Assembly: GCF_030845175.1 (NCBI RefSeq)
Contig: NZ_CP132542.1
Location: 2,267,501-2,331,500, forward strand
Origin: Coralliovum pocilloporae
GTDB lineage: Bacteria > Pseudomonadota > Alphaproteobacteria > Rhizobiales > Cohaesibacteraceae
Length of the DNA stretch: 64,000 nucleotides
Direction: 5' to 3'
Under the pieces are notes generated by a model. It was not told the DNA's origin, searched no databases, and was given only the letters and a program-made list of their open reading frames with translations. How positions within the stretch are numbered: the first letter of the stretch is position 1; each line of letters begins with the position of its first letter. A program made the translations under genes and the position numbers. Below are positions 52,481-59,591 of this stretch, piece by piece.

Positions 52481-52511
52481 GAAAGCCCGGCATTTCTGCC
52501 GGGCTTTCTCA
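52481..52511. terminator. Bidirectional terminator between chemoreceptor and sodB
   Basis: Perfect 11-bp stem GAAAGCCCGGC / GCCGGGCTTTC with loop ATTTCT, between convergent genes. CTTTCTC follows on the plus strand and CTTTCTTGTT on the minus strand. Confidence 0.8.
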
Positions 52512-52532
52512 TATCAGATAGGCAATGCAGCC

Positions 52533-53132
52533 TTATGATGCTGCTTCGAACAGCTCTGCCACATAATCCCAGTTCACCAGGTTGTCGAACCAGGCTTCCA
52601 GGTATTTCGGGCGGGCATTGCGGTAATCGATATAGTAGGAGTGCTCCCATACGTCGCAGCCGAGAATCGGTGTTGCACCGTGAACGAGCGGGTTTTCGCC
52701 ATTGGCGGTTTTCATCACTTCCAGCTTGCCGTCTTTCACAGCAAGCCAGCACCAGCCGGAACCGAACTGGGTAACGCCAGCCTGAATAAAGGCTTCACGG
52801 AACGCAGCAAAGCCACCAAGGTCGCTGTCGATCTTCGCCTGCAGGGCGCCAGGAAGTTTGTCGCCACCGCCATTCGGCTTCATCCAGTTCCAGAAATGGA
52901 TGTGGTTGTAATGCTGACCGGCATTGTTGAAAAGGCCTGCATTCTTGCCGAAGCTCTCGCGGCAGATGTCTTCAAGCGACTTGCCTTCCAGGCCGGAATC
53001 TTTCAGCAGGTTGTTGCCATTGGTCACATAGGCCATGTGATGCTTGTCGTGGTGGAATTCCAGCGTCTCGGCAGACATGAAATCGCCAAGGGCATCATAA
53101 GCATAGGGAAGTTCGGGAAGTTCAAAAGCCAT
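52533..53132 (-). CDS. sodB: Superoxide dismutase (Fe/Mn), cytoplasmic
   Basis: 199 residues from the ATG at 53132 with GAGGAGG upstream. It has no signal peptide. All metal ligands are visible: His in LEFHHDKHHMAYV, His in HYNHIHFW, Asp and His in CDVWEHSYYIDYRN. NNAGQHYNHIHFWNWMKP and FGSGWCWL are typical of iron-type enzymes in alphaproteobacteria. It dismutates cytoplasmic superoxide. The Tat-exported paralogue at 11630-12325 complements it in the periplasm. Confidence 0.95.
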   Translation of the reverse strand: MAFELPELPYAYDALGDFMSAETLEFHHDKHHMAYVTNGNNLLKDSGLEGKSLEDICRESFGKNAGLFNNAGQHYNHIHFWNWMKPNGGGDKLPGALQAKIDSDLGGFAAFREAFIQAGVTQFGSGWCWLAVKDGKLEVMKTANGENPLVHGATPILGCDVWEHSYYIDYRNARPKYLEAWFDNLVNWDYVAELFEAAS

Positions 53133-53255
53133 TACTGCCTCCTCATGGACATGGATCAAAAGCCATGTACGTGTGATGTCAGCGAGACCATAATCGGGCT
53201 CGGATTTCGGGGCAAGGGGAAAGACGGGATATCGGGCCGAAACCGGAACCTGTCT

Positions 53256-53789
53256 TCAAGGAAGAAGCATCAGATCGCGATATATCTTTGTCTTTGAGCA
53301 AACCTGATACCAATGCTGGAATTCACCGAGCACAATATCATCCAGTGTCTCAGGTCTGATATCTGTGTGATATGTGCAACCGGTTTCTTCCAGATCTCTC
53401 CATGTCCAATAGAGACCCGAAATCGTATATTGACCACCATGTTCAAAGTGAACGTGCTCAATGCTGAAGAGCTCTGAAAGAACCAATGACCAGGATGTCT
53501 TATGATTGAGGACGGCTCTGGTTCGGCTCGCACAGAAAATCTGACATGCTTCAGCGTCGGTTTGAACTGAAGGTAAGCCAAGCTCGAACATCGACCGATC
53601 AAACAAGTCATCCATCTCGAATGCATTGAATGGCTGTATTTCACCGGCCATCATACAAAGACCGGGCATGTCGTGACCGACTGCCAGCATATTCTGAGCC
53701 CACTCAGTCCATCGTAAATGGTCGCCCAGGCCCAGACGACGCCGAGCAGCGATTTCAGCTGTAGTCGCGATATCAGTCTGGAAGGTCAA
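53256..53789 (-). CDS. Hypothetical protein at the end of the glycan gene cluster
   Basis: 177 residues, not recognised. No signal peptide or membrane helix. Features include an N-terminal helical segment (TTAEIAARRRLGLGDHLRWTEW), MLAVGHDMPGLCMMAGEIQPFN, EMDDLFDRSMFELGLP and a C-terminal WYQVCSKTKIYRDL. The start (ATGA) overlaps the stop of the GT2 gene by 4 bases, so it is translationally coupled to glycan synthesis. Three Cys and an acidic DDLFDR motif are the most distinctive points. It could be a regulator or partner of the glycosyltransferases, but nothing in the sequence proves this. Confidence 0.65.
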   Translation of the reverse strand: MTFQTDIATTAEIAARRRLGLGDHLRWTEWAQNMLAVGHDMPGLCMMAGEIQPFNAFEMDDLFDRSMFELGLPSVQTDAEACQIFCASRTRAVLNHKTSWSLVLSELFSIEHVHFEHGGQYTISGLYWTWRDLEETGCTYHTDIRPETLDDIVLGEFQHWYQVCSKTKIYRDLMLLP

Positions 53790-54628
53790 CGTCTTGTATC
53801 CTTAACCTCGCGTCTCCGTCTTTTCTGCACTTCCCAGGTCATGCCGATGCGCAGTGCACGACCGGCACTGACGGCAACGGCCATCACAAAGCCTTCAAAG
53901 CCCAGAAAGACCAGACGGCGAAGGAAATAGTTCTTGATGAAGAACCATGGCGGATCAAGCAGAAGGCGCAGCCAGCCGGGCTCTCGCCCCTTGTCCGCCC
54001 AGTCTTCAGCCTGCAGGCGGGCATAATCGGCGATTTTACGCCACATCTGGTCAAAGCTCTTCATCGAGATATGAGCGACGTCGCCAGACAATGTCTCAAC
54101 CGGGCTGCCATCGTGGACAACCACCTTGTCATGCACCGCACTGTCCTTGAAACCGGCGCGTTTACGGTGATAAAGCCGCGGAGTGATGTTGATCGGGCTG
54201 AGTCTGTGCGGGGTGATGTTATCCACCAGCATGCTCACATGCCGGATCCGGAGTGAATAGGCGGCAGCACGCTGGTCTTCGGGTAGGTCGAACAGCGCCC
54301 GAATGCTCTGGCGAACCTCTTCCAGCAGCACTTCATCAGCATCCAGATTGAGAACCCAGTCATGGCGGCACAGGCTTTCCGCATAAACCTTCTGCTGGCC
54401 AAAACCCTCCCAGTCGCGATGAAAGACATGTTTGGTGTAGCGCCGGGCAATCTCCAGTGTGCCGTCCGTGCTGCCGCTGTCGACAATCACCAGGTCGTCT
54501 GAAAGGTCAGCGAGAGCATCCAGAACCAGAGGCAGGCGCTCTGCCTCATCCTTGCAGATGATGAAGATCGAGAGGGGAAGCGTTTGAGACACGGTCTGCG
54601 TCCTGTTCTGATGGCAAATCAGGGTCAA
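53786..54628 (-). CDS. Glycosyltransferase family 2 (WaaE/KdtX-like)
   Basis: 280 residues. GT-A fold with SIFIICKDEAERLPLVLDAL, VIVDSGSTDGTLEIA, the DWEGFGQQK motif and NLDADEVLLEE (the DxD metal site). The WEGFG and LDADE pair is typical of the WaaE/KdtX branch, which adds a hexose to the LPS inner core. The C-terminus carries a hydrophobic or amphipathic membrane-attaching region (WFFIKNYFLRRLVFLGFEGF) followed by an Arg/Lys tail. The true start may be the GTG or later codon near TVSQTLPLS. It follows wecB by 23 bases in a cluster of four same-strand genes. Confidence 0.9.
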   Translation of the reverse strand: MTLICHQNRTQTVSQTLPLSIFIICKDEAERLPLVLDALADLSDDLVIVDSGSTDGTLEIARRYTKHVFHRDWEGFGQQKVYAESLCRHDWVLNLDADEVLLEEVRQSIRALFDLPEDQRAAAYSLRIRHVSMLVDNITPHRLSPINITPRLYHRKRAGFKDSAVHDKVVVHDGSPVETLSGDVAHISMKSFDQMWRKIADYARLQAEDWADKGREPGWLRLLLDPPWFFIKNYFLRRLVFLGFEGFVMAVAVSAGRALRIGMTWEVQKRRRREVKDTRR

Positions 54629-54651
54629 TCATAGCGATGTCCGTCGGGCGG

Positions 54652-55767
54652 TCACCAGCTTTGTTGTTCAAGATGGTCCCAGACCCGGCCTGCCGCCTGG
54701 CCATCTCCAAATGGATTGGGCGCGCTGGCCATGGCCGCATAGGCCTCCCGGTTATCAAGAAGGCGCTTTGTCTCGGACCGGATGAGGGCAGGATCGGTGC
54801 CGACCAGTCGGAGACATCCGGCGGTGACACCTTCGGGGCGTTCGGTGGTTTCACGCAGGACCAGGACCGGCTTGTTCAGCGATGGTGCCTCTTCCTGCAC
54901 ACCGCCTGAATCAGACAGGATCAGCTTCGCGCCAACCATAAGAACAACGAAATCCAGATAATCCTGGGCAGGAAGACGAACCAGGTTCTCCGGTGCATCT
55001 GACAGGAACCGGTAAAGCCCTTCGCGAAGGCTGGGATTTGGATGTTCGATCAGCACAACCTTCTGGTCTGGATGATCGGCGCACAATCCCTTTAAGGCCT
55101 CAGCAATTTGCTCAGGGCGGCCTTCGGTAAAGTTCTCCCGTCTGTGGCACGTTACAAGAAGATAGTTCCGGGCCTGAAGGTCAAACGGATCCAGTCGCTC
55201 CTGAAGCCGACGACCCGCAAAATTGCCCTCCAGGAGCTTAATGCTGTCGATAGAGGTGTTGCCGGTTACAAGGATTGACTGAGGAGATGTTTTTTCGTCA
55301 ATCAGGGTTTGGCGAGCATCTTCGGTTGCCGCGAAGTGGTAGCTGGCGAAACGGGAAACCATCTGCCTGTAGCATTCTTCCGGAAACGGGTGCTCCAGAT
55401 CATAAGTCCGCAGTCCGGCTTCGAGATGGGCAACCGGAATGCGCCGGTTGAAGGCGGCCAGTGCGCCAACGAATGTGGAGGTCGTATCACCCTGGATCAG
55501 AACCAGATCTGGGCGATGAGCCGACAGTTCCTGATCAATCGTTCGGAACAGGACTGATTGCAGGATATTGAGATTGCCCTGTGCGTTCGGCAGCTCCAGC
55601 GTCACGTCCGGCTCAAGGCCGAAAATCGGAAACAACGGTGCCACAAGGTCGGTATGCTGCCGAGTCCAGCACAGGCGAACGGATTGCCCCCGGCGGATGG
55701 CTTCAAGGGCAATCGGTGCGATCTTGATAAATTCGGGCCGCGTGCCAAAGATGATGGTCAGGTTCAT
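54652..55767 (-). CDS. wecB: UDP-N-acetylglucosamine 2-epimerase (non-hydrolysing)
   Basis: 371 residues, normal length. It interconverts UDP-GlcNAc and UDP-ManNAc for surface polysaccharide synthesis. Visible family blocks: IFGTRPEFIKIAPIALEA, VLIQGDTTSTFVGALAAF, VAHLEAGLRTYDLEHPFPEE, VTGNTSIDSIK, TCHRRENF, LILSDSGGVQEEAPSLNKPVLVLRETTERPEGV. The start overlaps the end of the GT4 gene by 4 bases. ManNAc-containing glycans or enterobacterial-common-antigen-like material may be the product of this cluster. Confidence 0.95.
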   Translation of the reverse strand: MNLTIIFGTRPEFIKIAPIALEAIRRGQSVRLCWTRQHTDLVAPLFPIFGLEPDVTLELPNAQGNLNILQSVLFRTIDQELSAHRPDLVLIQGDTTSTFVGALAAFNRRIPVAHLEAGLRTYDLEHPFPEECYRQMVSRFASYHFAATEDARQTLIDEKTSPQSILVTGNTSIDSIKLLEGNFAGRRLQERLDPFDLQARNYLLVTCHRRENFTEGRPEQIAEALKGLCADHPDQKVVLIEHPNPSLREGLYRFLSDAPENLVRLPAQDYLDFVVLMVGAKLILSDSGGVQEEAPSLNKPVLVLRETTERPEGVTAGCLRLVGTDPALIRSETKRLLDNREAYAAMASAPNPFGDGQAAGRVWDHLEQQSW

Positions 55768-56873
55768 TGGGCAGCGCTCCCTGACAATGCATTCGCATAG
55801 TGCATTTTGAGATCCGCTGCGCGGCTGCCCCAGGAATAGCCTTCCTTGGCAAAGTCGCGTGCTGTCTCACGCAGGCTTGCCAGCTTTCCGGGCTGTTCCA
55901 CAAGCTCCTGAAGCTTTTTCGCGAAGGCTGGGCCATCCCCTGTTGGAACAAGCCAGCCCGTATGGTCTGTAAGAACAATTTCCGGGATACCCCCGGTATC
56001 AGTACCTAGAACCGGCACACCGCAGGCCATGGCTTCCAGTCCGGCGATGCTGGTTGCTTCCATCAGGGAGGGAAGCAGTGCCAGGTCAGCGGCGTTCAGA
56101 AACGCATTCATGCGATGGTTCGGGACAGCACCCAGCATGTGCACGACCATTCCTTCCGGGGGATTAGCTGCAACACCTTCCAGAGCCGGACGCAGCTCAC
56201 CGTCACCGGCAACCACCAGTGTTACGGGGAGGCGGTCAAGGCTGCGCAGGCCGTCTGCCAGAACACCAATGCCGTTCTTTTCCACAAGTCGACGGGCCAG
56301 AATAACCATCACCTGATCATCGGACAGGCCGAGTTCTCTCCGTGTCTGTGCGCGTAATTCCAGATCCGGTTTGAATCGCTCTGCATCCACTGCGTTGGTC
56401 TGCCGGATACAGGGCTTGCCCGAGAACTGCTCGCTATAGGTTGCAAGCTCGTCACTGGGGGCGAGGTGCAGCGCGCATTTCGGAAACAGCGTCTCATAGG
56501 TTTTGCGGCGTCTGGCGGAGGTCAGACCCTTGAGAAAGCCGGATGTGTGATTGGTAAAGGTAACAGGTAATCCGGTCGCGAGAGCAGCTCGCAGCGGGCG
56601 CAGGCCGTGCACGTGGATCATATCGACAGATTTTGCTTTTGCTATTCGCGAAAGCTGGTGCCCCAGATGCCAGTCATAGAATGGTCGCGCCCGTATTGTC
56701 CTGGGTCGTAGAACATCAATACCCGGATAGGTCTCCGTATCGTCGCCCTCATTGGGTGCGACGACTGTAATGTCCAGTCCGCACTGGCTGAGTGCAAGGG
56801 ACAGGTCTCGTACGTGATTGGCGACGCCGCCCACATGAGGCGGGAATTCGCTGGTCACCTGAAGAATGTGCAT
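55764..56873 (-). CDS. Glycosyltransferase family 4
   Basis: 369 residues. GT-B fold with N-terminal TSEFPPHVGGVANHVRDLSLAL, HVHGLRPLRAA, and the C-terminal nucleotide-sugar site VILARRLVEKNGIGVLADGL, LPSLMEATSIAGLEAMACGVPVLGTDTGGIPE (the E-x7-E motif). Retaining transferases of this type build exopolysaccharide or O-antigen. Donor and acceptor are unknown. It is the first gene of the minus-strand cluster GT4, wecB, GT2, unknown, with a 536-base upstream region shared with the HisA-like gene. Confidence 0.92.
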   Translation of the reverse strand: MHILQVTSEFPPHVGGVANHVRDLSLALSQCGLDITVVAPNEGDDTETYPGIDVLRPRTIRARPFYDWHLGHQLSRIAKAKSVDMIHVHGLRPLRAALATGLPVTFTNHTSGFLKGLTSARRRKTYETLFPKCALHLAPSDELATYSEQFSGKPCIRQTNAVDAERFKPDLELRAQTRRELGLSDDQVMVILARRLVEKNGIGVLADGLRSLDRLPVTLVVAGDGELRPALEGVAANPPEGMVVHMLGAVPNHRMNAFLNAADLALLPSLMEATSIAGLEAMACGVPVLGTDTGGIPEIVLTDHTGWLVPTGDGPAFAKKLQELVEQPGKLASLRETARDFAKEGYSWGSRAADLKMHYANALSGSAAQ

Positions 56874-57409
56874 CCTGGGCTGTCCGTCCGGGTGTTTTGC
56901 GTTGGCGCGGCCCTGGTCCGGCTGTCGGCAATTATGGTCTGAAACTGACGGAAAGCTTTATCGAACCGGGCCGGATTCCGCAACTCCTGCCTGGGAAAGG
57001 GCGTGTCCCGGCGGGAAGTATGGAAAACCGGTCATCTTTCACAAGTGAGAGTCGGTTTCGGAATGGGGGGCGAATCCCCGGATAGATAAGGATTCGTCAG
57101 CAAGATCTGTATCAGGTGAGAAATACAGACTTCACCAGTAATGGCGCCGCGTTGATTGGGTCAGGACAGTTTGGATTTTGCTGCGGGGCAAAATCTGTTA
57201 AACTTGAGAACGACTGAACCGTCAGGCCAGTATTCGGATCCGGAATTGGAGGAGATCCGCATCCTGAGTGGGATCGTCCGGCAAAGCCCATGTTGTCGGA
57301 CAAAATGTGTTGCGTAGTCTGATTGGCTTTGGAGGATCTTCTGGCTGATCAGAGACATGCACAGTCGGCATGCGCCGGTTGTGATCCTGTGGCAAATGAG
57401 AGAGGTCAT
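56874..57409. other. Long intergenic region between the glycan cluster and the HisA-like gene
   Basis: 536 bases, divergent promoters expected. No convincing gene: short frames here have no ribosome binding site or protein-like composition. A small dyad, CTGTAT-N10-ATACAG (57099-57120 region), and GGATCC-N10-GGAGATCC-like repeats (57237-57260) were noted but are not compelling. Confidence 0.5.
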
Positions 57410-58147
57410 ATGATTATTTACCCCGATATCGAGCTTCAGAACGGAAAATGCGTCAACCTGCTGCGCGGCCAGATGGACCAGCCGGTTGTTTACGACGTAG
57501 ATCCGGTCGAAGCAGCTCGCGCGTTCGCAGAGCAGGGGGCCAAACGACTCCATGTGATTGACCTTGACGCAGTGTCAGGGACAGGCAGCAATGCGGACAT
57601 CATCAAGGAAATCATTCGCGTTGGACCAAACGTCCAGGTCGGCGGTGGCATCAACTCAATGGAGCAGATCCGTGAGTGGATTGACGCCGGTGCAGCCCGT
57701 GTCGTGATCGCGACTGCAGCCGTGAAACAGCCGACCCTGGTCAAAGAAGCGGCCCATGCTTATCCGGACCAGATCGTCGTCAGTGTGGACGTCCGCGACA
57801 ACAAGGTGCTGTGTGCAGGCTGGAAAGAAACATCCAGCTTCTCCCCGGTCGAGTTCATCGAGATCTTCCAGGACGACCCGATGGCAGGCTTTATCCTGAC
57901 AGATGTGGGCCGTGACATGGATGATCCGGTCGAGAGTTTCGCAATGACCACAGCGGTAGCCAAGGAAGTTCGGGTTCCGATCATCTCCAGCGGCCTGATC
58001 TCCAGCATTGATGATGTGTCCATGCTGAAATATCTGCCGAATATCGCTGGAACCATTGTCGGTCGTGCGCTGTTCAACAAGGAATTCACCCTTGAGGAAG
58101 CGATCGCGATTGGTGATGCGGTTGATCCGACCGCTCAGTTCGCCTGA
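57410..58147 (+). CDS. HisA-like (ProFAR isomerase family) paralogue with altered active site
   Basis: 245 residues from the ATG at 57410 (GAGAGG upstream), the length of true HisA. The TIM barrel keeps the phosphate-binding GGGINSMEQI and GTIVGRALFN, the QVGGG strand, VSVDVRDNKV (second catalytic Asp) and LTDVGRDMDD. At the start, HisA has an Asp in its PAIDL-type motif. Here the sequence is IYPDIELQNG, so position 8 is Glu, a change in the general acid/base. It is outside any his operon (hisG/Z/S are about 48 kb away) and is followed by a terminator. It may be a diverged enzyme of unknown substrate, or a second HisA. Confidence 0.8.
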   Translation: MIIYPDIELQNGKCVNLLRGQMDQPVVYDVDPVEAARAFAEQGAKRLHVIDLDAVSGTGSNADIIKEIIRVGPNVQVGGGINSMEQIREWIDAGAARVVIATAAVKQPTLVKEAAHAYPDQIVVSVDVRDNKVLCAGWKETSSFSPVEFIEIFQDDPMAGFILTDVGRDMDDPVESFAMTTAVAKEVRVPIISSGLISSIDDVSMLKYLPNIAGTIVGRALFNKEFTLEEAIAIGDAVDPTAQFA

Positions 58148-58202
58148 TATGTCGAGCGTTTCGGTGAACCGGTAACAGGTCACTGACGACTCTGAAGAGA
58201 AT

Positions 58203-58233
58203 AAAACCCCCGAGTTATCGGGGGTTTTTTTAT
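58203..58233 (+). terminator. Terminator after the HisA-like gene
   Basis: Stem CCCCCGA / TCGGGGG with a 5-base loop and a run of seven T, 55 bases past the stop. Confidence 0.92.
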
Positions 58234-58261
58234 CATCTGAGTTAAGTATCAACCAAACGTC

Positions 58262-58275
58262 TTGATCCAAATCAA
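58262..58275 (+). promoter_or_regulatory. FNR/FixK-type box upstream of the universal stress protein gene
   Basis: TTGAT-CCAA-ATCAA is a perfect match to the FNR/FixK/Anr consensus TTGAT-N4-ATCAA. Its centre is 86 bases before the ATG. GATAAT at 58300-58305 is a good -10, placing the box close to -42 from the inferred start site, the classic class II activator position. The gene is therefore probably induced when oxygen is limiting. Confidence 0.8.
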
Positions 58276-58354
58276 TGACAGGATTCAAGAACAGTCCAAG
58301 ATAATATTGCTAGTGCTAGCGTAAAATTGACCCTTCAGGAGAGAGGAAAATTTT

Positions 58355-58753
58355 ATGTTTAGGACAATCCTTGTTCCGGTAGACGTTGAACATAAAGATA
58401 AAATGGAGAAAGCACAGCAGGTTGCTGCAGATTTGGCTAGACAATATGGCAGTAAAATCCACATCGTCGGTGTTGCTGCCTTTGCCAGTGGCAAGGACGA
58501 CTATACTGCTAAACTGGAATATTATGCGGGTGAGCTAGCCGAACGCCATGATATGGAGTTTGTTCCCCATGCCGTGATCTGCCATGACCTTGGTGCCGAG
58601 TTGGTCAGGATGTTAAGCGAGCAGGTGGACGAACTTGATGTGGATCTTGTGGTGATGGCATCGCATGCTCCCGGGTTCATGGATCACTTCTTCTCATCTA
58701 ATGCTAACCTGCTGACGGCTCACATTGACCGATCTGTACTTGTTGTTCGTTGA
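58355..58753 (+). CDS. Universal stress protein (UspA family)
   Basis: 132 residues, one Usp domain: FRTILVPVDVEHKDKMEKA, IHIVGVAAFA, VDLVVMASHAPGFMDHFF and SVLVVR. The ATP-binding glycine motif of the FP/UspFG class (G-2x-G-9x-GS/T) is not clearly present (SHAPGF-N-SNAN instead), so it may be of the non-nucleotide-binding UspA type. The upstream FNR/FixK box suggests oxygen-dependent expression, as known for several bacterial USPs. It lies between two strong terminators, so it is a single-gene unit. Confidence 0.9.
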   Translation: MFRTILVPVDVEHKDKMEKAQQVAADLARQYGSKIHIVGVAAFASGKDDYTAKLEYYAGELAERHDMEFVPHAVICHDLGAELVRMLSEQVDELDVDLVVMASHAPGFMDHFFSSNANLLTAHIDRSVLVVR

Positions 58754-58791
58754 TCAGATCAGGTCTGCTAAGGTCGTTTTTTACACACCGA

Positions 58792-58822
58792 GCCCCGGAG
58801 CCTGCTCCGGGGTTTTTCTTTT
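58792..58822 (+). terminator. Terminator after the universal stress protein gene
   Basis: Stem CCCCGGAG / CTCCGGGG with a 4-base loop, followed by TTTTTCTTTT, 40 bases after the stop. Confidence 0.92.
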
Positions 58823-58845
58823 GACTACATAACGACTGTAGCCTG

Positions 58846-59481
58846 TCAGCATCTAAAGAAGATTGTCGCGCCATCTTCGGCTTTAAAGCGCAGGCCCACC
58901 CAATTGCCTGACCGGTCATACCAGGCCTCTGTATTGAGCCCGCCACTATACTGATAGCGGGTCGCCTCGATTGGAGGTCCCTTGCGACAGTTCAGTGTCT
59001 CGGTTCCGCGTCTGGCTATGGTGACCCGGTTGATGTTGCCTGTCAGCGTGTTGAGCACCTTGTTCTGTTTCAGAACCGCCTTGTTCCAGTGATTGGTTGG
59101 GAAAACAGCTCCGTTTGCCCTGTCGTTCTGGCCATTCATCGACCAGCTGAAACTGCCGCCGGATCGCTTGCCGGACAGGTTGCTCTTGTCGCCATTGTCA
59201 TTGACGCTGACTTTCAGGCTCTGCAGCTGATTGCCGTTCCAGGTCTCGTTGGCCTTGTACCGGAACCGGTAAAGCGGAATGCCGAACAGGCCTGCTTTCA
59301 GGGACATGTTTATCGTGACTGATGTGGTCTCGCCACGTTTGGAGATGGTGGTGGCGTGTGTGCCGATTGGCTTGCCGTCGCGCTCGACGGAGAACTGAAT
59401 GTTCCTGGCATCAGCCATGGTCGACAAGGGTATCAGACCTGTGGCCAATGCCAGAGCTGTCACTGCTGAATGCACCCTCAT
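58846..59481 (-). CDS. Exported DUF6134 family protein
   Basis: 211 residues from the ATG at 59481, which has GAGGGTG upstream and starts a clean signal peptide (MRVHSAVTALALATGLIPL to MADA). The mature protein is mostly beta: NIQFSVERDGKPIGTHAT, GIPLYRFRYKANETWNG, LKVSVNDNGDKSNL, WNKAVLKQNKVLNTLTG and the C-terminal EAWYDRSGNWVGLRFKAEDG. This fits DUF6134, a periplasmic alphaproteobacterial family of unknown function whose layout resembles lipid-carrying or outer-membrane biogenesis beta-proteins. The start is divergent from oligopeptidase B. Confidence 0.7.
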   Translation of the reverse strand: MRVHSAVTALALATGLIPLSTMADARNIQFSVERDGKPIGTHATTISKRGETTSVTINMSLKAGLFGIPLYRFRYKANETWNGNQLQSLKVSVNDNGDKSNLSGKRSGGSFSWSMNGQNDRANGAVFPTNHWNKAVLKQNKVLNTLTGNINRVTIARRGTETLNCRKGPPIEATRYQYSGGLNTEAWYDRSGNWVGLRFKAEDGATIFFRC

Positions 59482-59591
59482 GTCACCCTCTGGCTTTGTT
59501 TTCATCGTCATAAGAGCCTTACGAGCGAGGTGTTCCAGCGGATCAGGGTGAAACTGCTTGAAGTCCACAGGTGAGTGGTTACATTTCCCGC

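Noticed and set aside
57323-57409. N-terminal extension of the HisA-like gene
   Set aside because: It would add 29 residues before the barrel's first strand; family length and the GAGAGG site favour 57410.
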